Positions 53,693 through 64,000 of a stretch of DNA of 64,000 nt are shown here, one piece after another. Location of the stretch: assembly GCA_013289685.1 (NCBI GenBank), contig JABCZL010000002.1, positions 310,001-374,000 on the forward strand. The letters run 5' to 3'. Position 1 is the first letter of the stretch. Each line of letters opens with the position of its first letter. The DNA comes from Acidobacteriota bacterium. Lineage in GTDB: Bacteria > Acidobacteriota > Terriglobia > Terriglobales > Acidobacteriaceae. The notes below the pieces were generated by a model. It was given only the letters and a program-made list of their open reading frames with translations. It was not told the DNA's origin and did not search any database. A program made the position numbers and the translations under genes.

Positions 53693-53905
53693 GTGAATGT
53701 GATTAGCATTTCTCTGGGTCTGCTGATCGTGCTGTTCACAATTCTGCTGCTGCGGCGGATGCGTAAGCTGAAACCACAGGTAGCCGGGTATGGATCGCAA
53801 AGGATGTGCCCGCATTGCGGACTCATCACGTCAAGATTAAAGGCAAGTTGCCTGGAGTGTGGTAAGTCCTTTCCAGCGGTGGTGTACTCGACTTCGAAGA
53901 AGTGA
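53693..53905 (+). CDS. Small membrane zinc-ribbon protein (70 aa)
   Basis: 70 aa from a GTG. One membrane helix (ISLGLLIVLFTILLLRRM) leads to a CPHC...CLEC zinc ribbon (MCPHCGLITSRLKASCLEC). It is the first of three small genes on the same strand. No named function is known. Confidence 0.75.
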   Translation: MNVISISLGLLIVLFTILLLRRMRKLKPQVAGYGSQRMCPHCGLITSRLKASCLECGKSFPAVVYSTSKK

Positions 53906-53954
53906 GCTTTCCGTTTCGTCAAATTTGCCCAGGAACCTTTCGTTAGGAGAAAAA

Positions 53955-54164
53955 ATGAAAAACATTAAATTTGTTGTTAAGGTCAACCGTGGCGGTACCC
54001 GCGCTCCTGCATATGTGCAGCGGGTTGATCCGGCGCCCATCCACATGACAACCGACCGTAAGCTGGCACTCGTGATGGGGCGTTTTACGGCCGAAGACGC
54101 TATCAAATCCCTGCAAAACTCCCATTGCATCCCGGAGTTGGAGTCGGTGCAGGTGAGTTCCTAG
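53955..54164 (+). CDS. Small protein of unknown function (69 aa)
   Basis: 69 aa, with AGGAG six bases before the ATG. It starts MKNIKFVVKVNRGGTRAPAY and ends in a short amphipathic helix. No family was recognised. It sits between a zinc-ribbon protein and a DUF2934 protein. Confidence 0.7.
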   Translation: MKNIKFVVKVNRGGTRAPAYVQRVDPAPIHMTTDRKLALVMGRFTAEDAIKSLQNSHCIPELESVQVSS

Positions 54165-54229
54165 GATTCGCGCTGAAGTTAGTCCGAGAAGCCATTGAAG
54201 ACCACTGCCCGTTAAAGGAGTAGCACAGA

Positions 54230-54430
54230 ATGAAACCCACAAAGCCCGTCGCCGTGCCAGAAGAAACCTCAACAAAATTGACGAAATCCCGACCCGACAT
54301 GCAGGAGCAAATTCGCCTTCGTGCCTACGTGTTGTACGAGCAACACCGGCAAGAGGGGTTCGCACTGCAGGACTGGCTGCAAGCGGAGTCAGAGGTAACT
54401 CAACGAAAGACGAAGACCATCGCCGCATAG
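54230..54430 (+). CDS. DUF2934 protein (66 aa)
   Basis: 66 aa. The core IRLRAYVLYEQHRQEGFALQ and DWLQAESE match DUF2934, a short family frequent in Acidobacteriota and some Proteobacteria. An AAAGGAG precedes the ATG. Function unknown. Confidence 0.82.
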   Translation: MKPTKPVAVPEETSTKLTKSRPDMQEQIRLRAYVLYEQHRQEGFALQDWLQAESEVTQRKTKTIAA

Positions 54431-54693
54431 AATCGCTCTCGAAGGAAACGAAACCGCCCCATGCTCAATGGAGTCATGGGGCGCATCGCGTAATAGGCCT
54501 CTCCGCCGGCGAGATTCTTCACACGACGTGGACGGTGGCGTGGACCACGGTGCATGCTTGCGGGATTCAGTTCACCTACGTCCCTGACGACGGGCGGCTG
54601 GCGCTGGAACAGTGGATGATTGCATGCGTCGAGCGCTCGTTGGCGGAGTCGTGCGGACGGATGCGGGCGGTGTGCGCGTAGCTCTCGACCAAG

Positions 54694-55878
54694 CTAGCGC
54701 ACTGGTTCACGCCGAAACTGCTTGCTCAGGGTGAGGGCCTGATGCTGGTAGGACGATCCAATGTTTGTGCCGTAGATCTTCTCCGGGCGCGAGAGCAGGT
54801 GCATATAGTTCAGGCGGCCGACGAGTTGGCCGTGCTCCATCAGGAAGGGAACTTCGTGAGCTCGCACCTCGAGCACCGCGCGGGTTCCCTTGATTTCGCT
54901 TGAACCGTATCCAAACCCGGGATCGAAGAACCCGGCGTAGTGAATGCGGAATTCACCGTCGGAAGGATCGAAGGGAACCATCTCGGCGGCGAAGTCGGGA
55001 GGGACACGCACACGCTCCCGGGACGCAAGAATATAAAAGTCACCTGGTTCAAGAATCAGATTCTTATTGGCGTGCTGATGGCGAACTTCCCAGAACTCCT
55101 CGGTCGGGTAAAAATCCACCCGGTCCAGTTCGATGGCGGGGGCATATCGCTTGGCCTTGTAGGCAATGATCTCACCGGGCTCGGAGGCTTCGAGATTGAC
55201 GGTAATGCGCAAGCCCCGCTGAGTTTGCGCCTTGCCGGGAGTTCCCTCGTCCATGTAGACCAGCGGTTCTTCCTGATCCAGGCCTTTGATGGTGCGATCG
55301 CCGGAGCGGGGACTGCCTTGCACGAAGCGCAACTGACTTAGCCGCATGCCCGCGCGCACGGCCACAGTAAATGTGCGAGAAACCACTTCGGCGTAGAGCT
55401 TGCCTTTGTATCCATGGGGAACGCTGTCGAATTCGGTGCCGTAATCGGTGATGAGGCGGGTGAAAATGTCGAGGCGTCCCGTAGTGCTCTTAGGGTTGGC
55501 GCGTCCGGAAATGTTCTCCGGTAGGCTGAGTTCTTCCACGAGAGGGACGATGTAGACGCAGTCTTTCTCGAAAACTGGGGCGGCGGTCAAGTCGACGCGC
55601 GTCATCCGCAGGTCCTTGATTTTGTCCGCGACCGTGGTATTCGGTCCGGGCAGAAAGCTGGCGCGAACCCGGTGCGCCATGTCGCCGAGCCGCAAGTCAA
55701 GGCTTGCCGGCTGGATATGGTCAGGGTTGATCGCGGGCGTGGCCGTGATGTGTCCGCGGGCGATCAGGTTGCTGATTTCCTGCGAAGGAAGGATGCCCGT
55801 GGTCCGCGGTTGAGCGCCTTCGACTGGCAGCTCGGGGCCATTCTCAAAAGCAATCTGACTTTGGTTCGATGTGGACAT
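54694..55878 (-). CDS. dcd: 2'-deoxycytidine 5'-triphosphate deaminase, two-domain form
   Basis: 394 aa, twice the usual Dcd length. The N-terminal half has SGRANPKSTTGRLD, an active-site-like Arg/Lys/Ser cluster, and Glu in KLYAEVVSRTF. The C-terminal half repeats the fold (PASLDLRLGD, later GFGYGSSEIKG). It converts dCTP to dUTP. The two-domain form also occurs in Alphaproteobacteria. Confidence 0.9.
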   Translation of the reverse strand: MSTSNQSQIAFENGPELPVEGAQPRTTGILPSQEISNLIARGHITATPAINPDHIQPASLDLRLGDMAHRVRASFLPGPNTTVADKIKDLRMTRVDLTAAPVFEKDCVYIVPLVEELSLPENISGRANPKSTTGRLDIFTRLITDYGTEFDSVPHGYKGKLYAEVVSRTFTVAVRAGMRLSQLRFVQGSPRSGDRTIKGLDQEEPLVYMDEGTPGKAQTQRGLRITVNLEASEPGEIIAYKAKRYAPAIELDRVDFYPTEEFWEVRHQHANKNLILEPGDFYILASRERVRVPPDFAAEMVPFDPSDGEFRIHYAGFFDPGFGYGSSEIKGTRAVLEVRAHEVPFLMEHGQLVGRLNYMHLLSRPEKIYGTNIGSSYQHQALTLSKQFRREPVR

Positions 55879-56075
55879 CTTCAGGATTCCCCGTGCCTCT
55901 TCATGGCTTCAGAGATGGCACGCGCCTTTTCGCCTATTTCATACTGGTGGAATCTGGCGTAACAGTCAAGACTGCGGAGTTGGCGGTGGTGTGCCGTTCG
56001 ATAAGGAGGCTAGCCAGACGCGGGATTATGGCGGTGCAAAGAACGCTTGCTCGGATCATTCGCAATGCTGCGGGC

Positions 56076-56099
56076 AGAGACGCAGCAAGCTGCGTCTCT
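56076..56099. repeat. Hairpin AGAGACGCAG-CAAG-CTGCGTCTCT
   Basis: A 10-bp perfect stem with a CAAG loop, nine bases past the lon stop. Compared with 48183-48202 it has the same loop, and one base pair differs (T-A to C-G), which keeps the stem. Confidence 0.7.
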
Positions 56100-56107
56100 A
56101 CGAATGA

Positions 56108-58519
<2,412 letters not shown>

Positions 58520-58585
58520 TGAGTCTCCCTGGGATAACCGGCCAAACAACAATGCTACAGGAATTCTACCTTGTCGTGCTCGTAA

Positions 58586-58613
58586 AGTCGTTGGTCGTTA
58601 GTCGCTGGTCGTT
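58586..58613. repeat. TCGTTGG-type short repeat, copy 2
   Basis: AGTCGTTGGTCGTTAGTCG and so on, between clpX and lon. It is the reverse complement of 44359-44384. Confidence 0.6.
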
Positions 58614-58655
58614 TGCCAATCTGCGAGCGGCCAGCTAACGACGAACGGCGACTTC

Positions 58656-59936
58656 CTACCCGGCCTTTTCCATCACGGTGGCGAAGGAAGCGGTGCGCTT
58701 CTCCACCATTTCGCGCGTGACTTCAAATTCTTTCAACTTTTTCTGGCTGGGCAGGTTGAACATAAGGTCGAGCATGAGTTCTTCCAGAATCATGCGCAGG
58801 CCGCGGGCTCCCACCTTGCGCGCCATGGCCTGGCGCGCGATCGCCCGCAGGGCGTCGTCGCTGAACTTTAGCCGCACATTCTCGAACTCGAACAGGCGCT
58901 GGTACTGCTTGACGATGGCATTCTTCGGCCGGGTCAGAATTTCGATGAGCGCGAACTCGTCGAGATCCTCCAGCATGCCCACGACCGGCAGGCGGCCGAC
59001 AAATTCAGGAATCAATCCGAACTTGATCAGATCCTCCGGCTGGATTTCGGTGAGTAGTTCCTGGGTGCGCTTTTTCGAGTTGATCGCATCTTCTTTGTCC
59101 GCATCTTCGCCGCTCTTAAAACCGAGCGACTTCTTGCCGACTCTGCGGGCGATGATCTTGTCGAGCCCCACGAAGGCTCCGCCGCAGATGAAGAGGATGT
59201 TGGTCGTGTCGACCGGAGTGAATTCCTGGTGCGGATGCTTGCGCCCACCCTGAGGGGGAACGTTGGCGATGGTCCCTTCCAGAATCTTCAACAGGGCCTG
59301 CTGCACGCCCTCGCCGGAAACGTCGCGGGTGATCGAAGGATTCTCATCCTTGCGCCCGATCTTGTCGACTTCATCGATGTAGATGATGCCAGTCTGGGTG
59401 CGGCTTACGTCGCCGTCGGCCGCCTGCAGCAACTTGAGGATGATGTTCTCGACGTCCTCGCCCACGTAGCCGGCTTCGGTGAGAGTGGTGGCGTCGACGA
59501 TGGCGAAGGGCACATCCAGCATGCGGGCCAGGGTCTGCGCCAGCAGCGTCTTGCCGGTTCCGGTGGGGCCGATCAGCATGATGTTCGACTTGGTCAGTTC
59601 GATGCCGTCGTTGGTTTTCTGCCGGTTCATGAAGATGCGCTTGTAGTGGTTGTAAACCGCGACCGCCAGCTTCTTCTTGGTCTGCTCCTGCCCAATGACG
59701 TACTCATCGAGGAAGGTTTTCACTTCCTGAGGCTTGGGGAGCTGGTTGGGTGTGCTGCTGGCGGGAGTGGCGGTGCGGTCGTCTTCCAGAATGGAATTGC
59801 AGACCGCGACGCACTCGTCGCAAATATAGGCGCGGGGATAATCGCTGGGCGACGAGATCAGTTTGGCTACAGCGTCCTGCGACTTGTGGCAGAACGAACA
59901 GCGTAGAATCTCGTCTGAGCCCGACTTGGTTTTCAC
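58656..59936 (-). CDS. clpX: ATP-dependent Clp protease ATP-binding subunit ClpX
   Basis: 426 aa. The N-terminal zinc domain has CSFC...CDEC. Walker A is GPTGTGKT, Walker B includes YIDEVDK, and the pore loop is GYVGED. It unfolds tagged proteins for ClpP. It follows clpP at 119 bases. Confidence 0.97.
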   Translation of the reverse strand: MKTKSGSDEILRCSFCHKSQDAVAKLISSPSDYPRAYICDECVAVCNSILEDDRTATPASSTPNQLPKPQEVKTFLDEYVIGQEQTKKKLAVAVYNHYKRIFMNRQKTNDGIELTKSNIMLIGPTGTGKTLLAQTLARMLDVPFAIVDATTLTEAGYVGEDVENIILKLLQAADGDVSRTQTGIIYIDEVDKIGRKDENPSITRDVSGEGVQQALLKILEGTIANVPPQGGRKHPHQEFTPVDTTNILFICGGAFVGLDKIIARRVGKKSLGFKSGEDADKEDAINSKKRTQELLTEIQPEDLIKFGLIPEFVGRLPVVGMLEDLDEFALIEILTRPKNAIVKQYQRLFEFENVRLKFSDDALRAIARQAMARKVGARGLRMILEELMLDLMFNLPSQKKLKEFEVTREMVEKRTASFATVMEKAG

Positions 59937-60055
59937 TCGGCTCTACTCCTTAAATCTTTTTCCGGTATCACCGACTCCCGGTATGACCGGACCCCAACGA
60001 CCCTCGGCCCGTCCCACATTTTTCGTCGCCGACTTCCGTCAAGCGCGAAGGCCGA

Positions 60056-60694
60056 TCATACCGCTTTTGTTGTCTTATAGATGATATCGTCTATGATTCC
60101 ATATTCCTTAGCCTGCTGCGCGTTCATGATGAAATCGCGCTCAACATCCTTCTCTACCTTGTCCAGCTTCTGCCCGCTGTGCTTCGAGAGTAACTGGTTG
60201 GTAATCTCCCGCATCCGCAGGATTTCCCGGGCGTGGATGTCAATGTCGGTGGCTTGTCCCGACAAACCTCCCATCGAGGGCTGATGTATTAGAATTCGTG
60301 AATTCGGCAGTGCCAATCTCTTTTTAGGTTCGCCTGATGCCAAAAGTAACGCGGCCATCGAGGCGGCCTGTCCCACGCAGAGCGTCATCACATCGTTCTT
60401 CACATATTGCATGGTGTCGTAAATCGCCATGCCGGCCGTGATGGAGCCTCCGGGAGAGTTGATGTAAAGCTGGATATCTTTCTCGGGATCTTCCTGAGCC
60501 AGAAACAACATTTGGGCGATCACCAGGTTGGCGATGTTGTCGTCAATCGGCGTGCCGATGAAGATAATGTTGTCGCGCAGCAGCCGGGAATAGATGTCGT
60601 AGGCGCGTTCGCCCCGCCCGGTCTGCTCAATGACCATTGGAACGAGCATCATGTGTGCGTCGTTCTTGTTCCCATCATTTTGCTTCATGTTCAC
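60056..60694 (-). CDS. clpP: ATP-dependent Clp protease proteolytic subunit
   Basis: 212 aa. Catalytic Ser is in [11 protein letters not shown], His in [10 protein letters not shown] and Asp in VERDFIM. It forms the chamber used by ClpX. Its start lies 87 bases after the trigger factor stop. Confidence 0.97.
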   Translation of the reverse strand: MNMKQNDGNKNDAHMMLVPMVIEQTGRGERAYDIYSRLLRDNIIFIGTPIDDNIANLVIAQMLFLAQEDPEKDIQLYINSPGGSITAGMAIYDTMQYVKNDVMTLCVGQAASMAALLLASGEPKKRLALPNSRILIHQPSMGGLSGQATDIDIHAREILRMREITNQLLSKHSGQKLDKVEKDVERDFIMNAQQAKEYGIIDDIIYKTTKAV

Positions 60695-60781
60695 CTGTCA
60701 CACTCCGCCCCGACGCAACGGCTAGCTTGCAGGGGAGGGTTCGAAAGTGGTCCGCGTGATTTTCCGAACTTAACTCCGGCC

Positions 60782-62068
60782 TTACGCGGACTGGTGATAC
60801 AGAAAATCGAGGGTCTTTTCGCTGCGGATTCTGTTCCGGATTCTATCGAGGCCCCCATCCTGTGTCAAACGAGCGCGGACCGCCTCCGGAGTCTGTTTTG
60901 TCTGCTTGGCGAGGGCTTCCAGTTCGTGGTTTACCTCATCCTCGCCAACCTCGATTTTTTCCAGATCCGCAACGCGTTCCAGTAACAACGACGACTTCAC
61001 ATCCTGCACCGCCTGGTCTCGCTGGCCCGCCCGCAACCGGGGCAGGTCCATCTTTTTCAAGTCCTCCATCTTCATGCCCTGCGCCGCCAGCGCGCGCAGG
61101 CCGCGTTCCAGGCGCACATCGATTTGCCGGTCGACCAGCGATTCCGGAACTTCAAACTCATTGCGCTTCACCAGTTCGGCCACCAGCTTGTCTTTGGCTT
61201 CGCGCTCGGCGTCGTGCTTGCGCTCGGCCTGCATGTTTTCGCGAATCTGTTTGCGGACCTGGTCAAGACTAGTGAATTCTCCCAGTTCTTTGGCGAAGTC
61301 GTCGTTGATCTCGGGCAAGTTCTTCTGTTTTATCGCCTGAATCTTTACGGTGTAGACGAACGTCTTGCCCGCCAGGCGCTTGTCGTTGGTGTCCTCGGCA
61401 TAGCTCACCTCGAATTCACGGTCTTCCCCGGCATTGGCGCCGCGCAGGTTCGCGGTGAACTCGGGCACGGTGTTCTTGCCGCCGATTTCGATCAGGACTT
61501 CGTCCATGTGCACGGGCTGAGAGGTCCCGTCATCTACCTTCGGTTTGCCATCCATGGAGGCTTGGGCGAAATCGCCGTCGGCCAACGGACGTCCTTCGAC
61601 CGACGTGTAGGTGGCGTGCTGTTCGCGGACGTTATTCAGCGCGTCTTCGACTTCCTCGTCCTTCACGACAATTTCGGGATGGTCGGCGCGAAGCTCCTTG
61701 TAGCCTTCGACCACGATCTCAGGCAGTACCTCGAAGCTGGCCTTGAAGCGCAGGGGTTCGCCGTCATGTATGTGCAGGTCGGTAACGCGGGGCTGCGAGA
61801 CCGGAATCATGCCCAGCTTTTCGGCTTCCTTGCGGAAGTGGCGCGGGACCAGGGCCTCGACCACATCGCTCTTCAGGTCTTCTTTGAAGCGCTGCTTGAT
61901 GATGGACGCGGGGACGTGCCCGGAGCGAAAGCCCGGCAGCCGGGCCACCTTCTGATATTTCTGGATAATGATTTCCATTTCGCGAGTGACTTCGTCGGCC
62001 GGAATTTCGACCGAGATCTCGCGTTTGACGCCGTCTTTTTTCGCGTCGGCTGTTTCTGTGGGACTCAC
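60782..62068 (-). CDS. tig: Trigger factor
   Basis: 428 aa from the GTG at 62068 with AAGGG upstream; a TTG at 62107 would add 13 residues. The ribosome-binding loop PGFRSGHVP, the central FKBP-type domain and the C-terminal helical arms are all present. It folds nascent chains at the ribosome exit. Confidence 0.95.
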   Translation of the reverse strand: MSPTETADAKKDGVKREISVEIPADEVTREMEIIIQKYQKVARLPGFRSGHVPASIIKQRFKEDLKSDVVEALVPRHFRKEAEKLGMIPVSQPRVTDLHIHDGEPLRFKASFEVLPEIVVEGYKELRADHPEIVVKDEEVEDALNNVREQHATYTSVEGRPLADGDFAQASMDGKPKVDDGTSQPVHMDEVLIEIGGKNTVPEFTANLRGANAGEDREFEVSYAEDTNDKRLAGKTFVYTVKIQAIKQKNLPEINDDFAKELGEFTSLDQVRKQIRENMQAERKHDAEREAKDKLVAELVKRNEFEVPESLVDRQIDVRLERGLRALAAQGMKMEDLKKMDLPRLRAGQRDQAVQDVKSSLLLERVADLEKIEVGEDEVNHELEALAKQTKQTPEAVRARLTQDGGLDRIRNRIRSEKTLDFLYHQSA

Positions 62069-62679
62069 GATTGCCCTTTCGGCTTGCCTACGAACGTCTT
62101 CTTCCAAATCTTCCGGGAACGCATTCCGGAGGTCCTCGCGCCGAGGAACCGATCCTGTTCACATGCCGTTAATCTTGAGTGTAAAGACTAGGGAGAGCAG
62201 CGTCAAACGCGAATCCCTCACCGCCCTTGTCGGGGCCTCGATGGGATATTCTAGGTTCCAATCTGGGACTAAATTACAGCGTTACACCACAACGCGGAGG
62301 AGTTCCATGGGTGACTTCGAGAAGCTGATTGAGGCCGCGAAGCATGGCAACGTGCGCGTGCGTTGCGGCTCTTGCGCTGCTGGGAGTCGCCGTCTTCGTG
62401 GTTTTCGTAATTCATCCGCGAGGATTTGAAGGACAAATCGGCTGGTTTCTCGATCTGCTGCCAGGACCGAATCGTCGGCGAAATCCTTGCGGACACGGCT
62501 TCCAAGATCGTTCCTCGGGGGGAAAGAATTGTTTACTGGTGCTCAATTCTAAGTATCAGTTTCCTTTAATACTTTGCGCTAAGCTACGCTGCGATTAAGG
62601 CCTATCGCCTGGTCATTCGCTCGTGAAACGACGGTGCCCGGGGGCGGGGCCTCGAGCACCGCGACAGGTGGAGCAAGCG
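62069..62679. other. Intergenic region with a frameshifted small gene
   Basis: It holds the degraded gene at 62307-62569. Apart from the trigger factor upstream sequence, no other feature was found. Confidence 0.55.
62307..62569 (+). pseudogene. Frameshifted small membrane protein
   Basis: GGAGGAG lies four bases before an ATG. Frame 1 gives MGDFEKLIEAAKHGNV, a second frame gives ALALLGVAVFVVFVIHPRGF and GWFLDLLPGP, and a third gives IVGEILADTASKIVPRGE. Joined, they make one plausible membrane protein, so two frameshifts (near 62355 and 62468) appear to have broken it. A sequencing error is possible. Confidence 0.55.
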
Positions 62680-63639
62680 TTAGCAGATCCCCGCGGCGTG
62701 GAAATCCTGGTTGGTCAGACCGCCGCCGAAGAAGAGCAGCTGCCGGACCTGGATTCCGCTGGTGTTGCTTGCCGGGCCGGGCGTGATCTCGACCGTGGCC
62801 GGGGTGAAGGGAACGCTCTTGTTGGACGACCCGCGAGTGCCGATCATCGTGCAGCCGGTCAGGTTCAGGTCCGTGACGAAGAGGTAGTTGCCGGTCGAGC
62901 TGTCGTACGAGCTGGTCAAATAGGCGCCGCGCTTGGCAAAGCCGTTGGCCATGCCGACCAGGATCTTGGTGCTGGCGGCATTGGGGCAGACGACCGCCAG
63001 GTGGAACGGGATCCCATCCGAAAGGCCGCCGCCCGGGTTCTTGGTCTCGATGTAGACGGAGTCGGCGGAGCCGCTGCCCGTGTAGACGCCGTTCGGGTTG
63101 AAGACGAGGGCGTTCCCGGGGTCACCGACGGTGGCGAGGTAAGCGCACCCCGCGACTGCGGAGGTGAAGGTGACATCGTATCGGCCGGTGCTCAGGTGGG
63201 TCAGCGCCGCGCCGGGCGATGAGCGGACCAGGTTGGCGGTGTAGCCAACGACGGCGAATTCCCAACCTGTCAGGCCGCACGCGACGGCGAGGTCGAAGGG
63301 CCCGTTGGTGAGGCCGCCACCCTGGTTCTTGGTCTCCAGGTACACGCCGTCGCTGCTCAGGTGGCCGCCGGCGGTGAAGCTCTGGAGGGCCTGCGAGTAG
63401 GCGTTTTGCGTGGTCGAGACGTAGGCGCAGCTGCTCACGTCTGAGGTGAAGGTCACCTCGTACTGCCCTGTGCCGATGTGGGTTACAGAGGAGACGCCGT
63501 TGCCGTTCACCAACGTGCCGTCTGCCGCCACTGAGGCGAACAAGTTCGGGGAGGCTGCCCAGGCGGTCGGCGGCACCAGCGCCGCGGACAGCATGAGCGC
63601 TATCCCGAACAAAATGGTCGGAATCGTAAGAGTCTTCAT
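62680..63639 (-). CDS. Secreted repeat protein of unknown function
   Basis: 319 aa with AAGGAGG before the ATG. A signal peptide ending TAWAASP starts it. Three repeats of about 85-90 residues follow, each with VTFTS or similar, a Cys, and YLETKNQGGG or YIETKNPGGG. The repeats look like extracellular beta domains. No family was recognised. Its codon pattern (many GGC and GTC) differs slightly from the neighbours. Confidence 0.75.
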   Translation of the reverse strand: MKTLTIPTILFGIALMLSAALVPPTAWAASPNLFASVAADGTLVNGNGVSSVTHIGTGQYEVTFTSDVSSCAYVSTTQNAYSQALQSFTAGGHLSSDGVYLETKNQGGGLTNGPFDLAVACGLTGWEFAVVGYTANLVRSSPGAALTHLSTGRYDVTFTSAVAGCAYLATVGDPGNALVFNPNGVYTGSGSADSVYIETKNPGGGLSDGIPFHLAVVCPNAASTKILVGMANGFAKRGAYLTSSYDSSTGNYLFVTDLNLTGCTMIGTRGSSNKSVPFTPATVEITPGPASNTSGIQVRQLLFFGGGLTNQDFHAAGIC

Positions 63640-64000
63640 AGTGATCCTCCTTCAAAGGAATCGGGATTTACCTTTCGTTGGTCCCTTGGTGGTTACCAAC
63701 AGGTCCCACCCGCGTCGTCCGAGCCGCCTCACCGTTTCATTACTGAACTCCCCAAAAAGGCGGTTCTACTCTCATATTCGGAAAAATTCGGCAAAGTGGC
63801 TCACGGCTGCTGCACGAATCTTCGGAATTGAATTCTTGGTGTTTCCCCGAATCGGGATTTACTTTCGTTGGTCGCTTGGTGGTTAGCGTTCGGCGAAAAC
63901 AACAAGCATTTGTTTACCAATTCAGAGCGTGGGCTCGGCTTCTACATGGAAGCGGCAGTGGCAAAAGAGTTTGTCACTACCTATGCCAAAAACTATGGCC
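63640..64000. other. Right edge: direct repeat and possible partial gene
   Basis: The region holds imperfect direct repeats at 63659-63695 and 63850-63885 and an ORF open from 63832 to the edge. A possible ATG at 63946 (MEAAVAKEFVTTYAKNYG) could start a gene that continues beyond the window; evidence is weak. Confidence 0.35.
63659..63885. repeat. Imperfect 36-37 bp direct repeat pair
   Basis: Copy 1 (63659-63695) and copy 2 (63850-63885) share TCGGGATTTAC, then TTTCGTTGGTC and CTTGGTGGTTA, differing by one base and one deletion. They flank an AT-richer stretch upstream of the secreted repeat protein. Confidence 0.7.

Noticed and set aside
54431..54681. Open frame with WTVAWTTVHACGIQ
   Set aside because: It has no ATG, only a late GTG, and no recognised domain.

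Overview
The window is a high-GC, gene-dense bacterial chromosome segment, most likely from an Acidobacteriota genome of the Terriglobia (Koribacter/Sulfotelmatobacter-like) group. This is inferred from gene content: several PilZ and GAF proteins with membrane or peptidoglycan outputs, a DUF2934 protein, a two-domain Dcd, a PqqA-type peptide, a gene order tig-clpP-clpX-lon, and many short interspersed palindromic repeats. No rRNA, tRNA, CRISPR array, transposase or phage gene was found.

Layout. 1-4.9 kb: a partial FAD oxidoreductase diverges from a TetR regulator, a choline-monooxygenase-like Rieske oxygenase and a secreted amidohydrolase. 4.9-14.0 kb (minus strand): CocE-type hydrolase, an NtrY/NtrX-like two-component pair, an ABC solute-binding protein, a secreted unknown protein, a 56-aa membrane protein and an L,D-transpeptidase. 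14.1-19.4 kb: an intergenic region with a CRP-like palindrome, then a DUF2252 protein, a small Cys protein, a dimethylargininase-like hydrolase, a beta-propeller protein and a glucuronyl C5-epimerase. 19.4-25.9 kb: a Ser/Thr kinase with TPRs, a small Cys-rich protein and a dltA/dltB/dltC-like cassette. 26-31.6 kb: envelope polysaccharide genes (acyltransferase, glycosyltransferase, Wza-like export protein, WecA-like transferase). 31.8 kb: a pqqA-like 25-aa gene with no other pqq gene in the window. 32.2-40.4 kb: GAF and PilZ signalling proteins, the radical SAM enzyme AmrS, a lipoprotein, a GT87 protein and an S9 peptidase. 41.0-44.3 kb: a LytS/LytTR pair and a cytochrome P460 flanked on both sides by the same composite repeat. 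44.4-53.5 kb: a GAF-TM-AMIN-amidase fusion, a lycopene-cyclase-like protein, three PilZ proteins, a DHFR/RibD-fold reductase, a sugar epimerase and EngB. 53.7-64 kb: three small proteins, Dcd, the Lon/ClpX/ClpP/trigger-factor block, a frameshifted small membrane protein and a secreted repeat protein.

How the genes fit together. Much of the middle of the window concerns the cell envelope: export and priming enzymes for a polysaccharide, C5 epimerisation of uronic acids, O-acylation, and a Dlt-like aminoacylation module whose acceptor is unknown, because Acidobacteriota lack teichoic acids. Signalling is dominated by PilZ (c-di-GMP receptor) and GAF domains; three GAF domains share a C-x13-C signature but carry different outputs. 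The most notable items are the lone pqqA peptide, the divergent Dlt-like cassette, the GAF-amidase fusion, and interspersed palindromes that have entered coding sequences.
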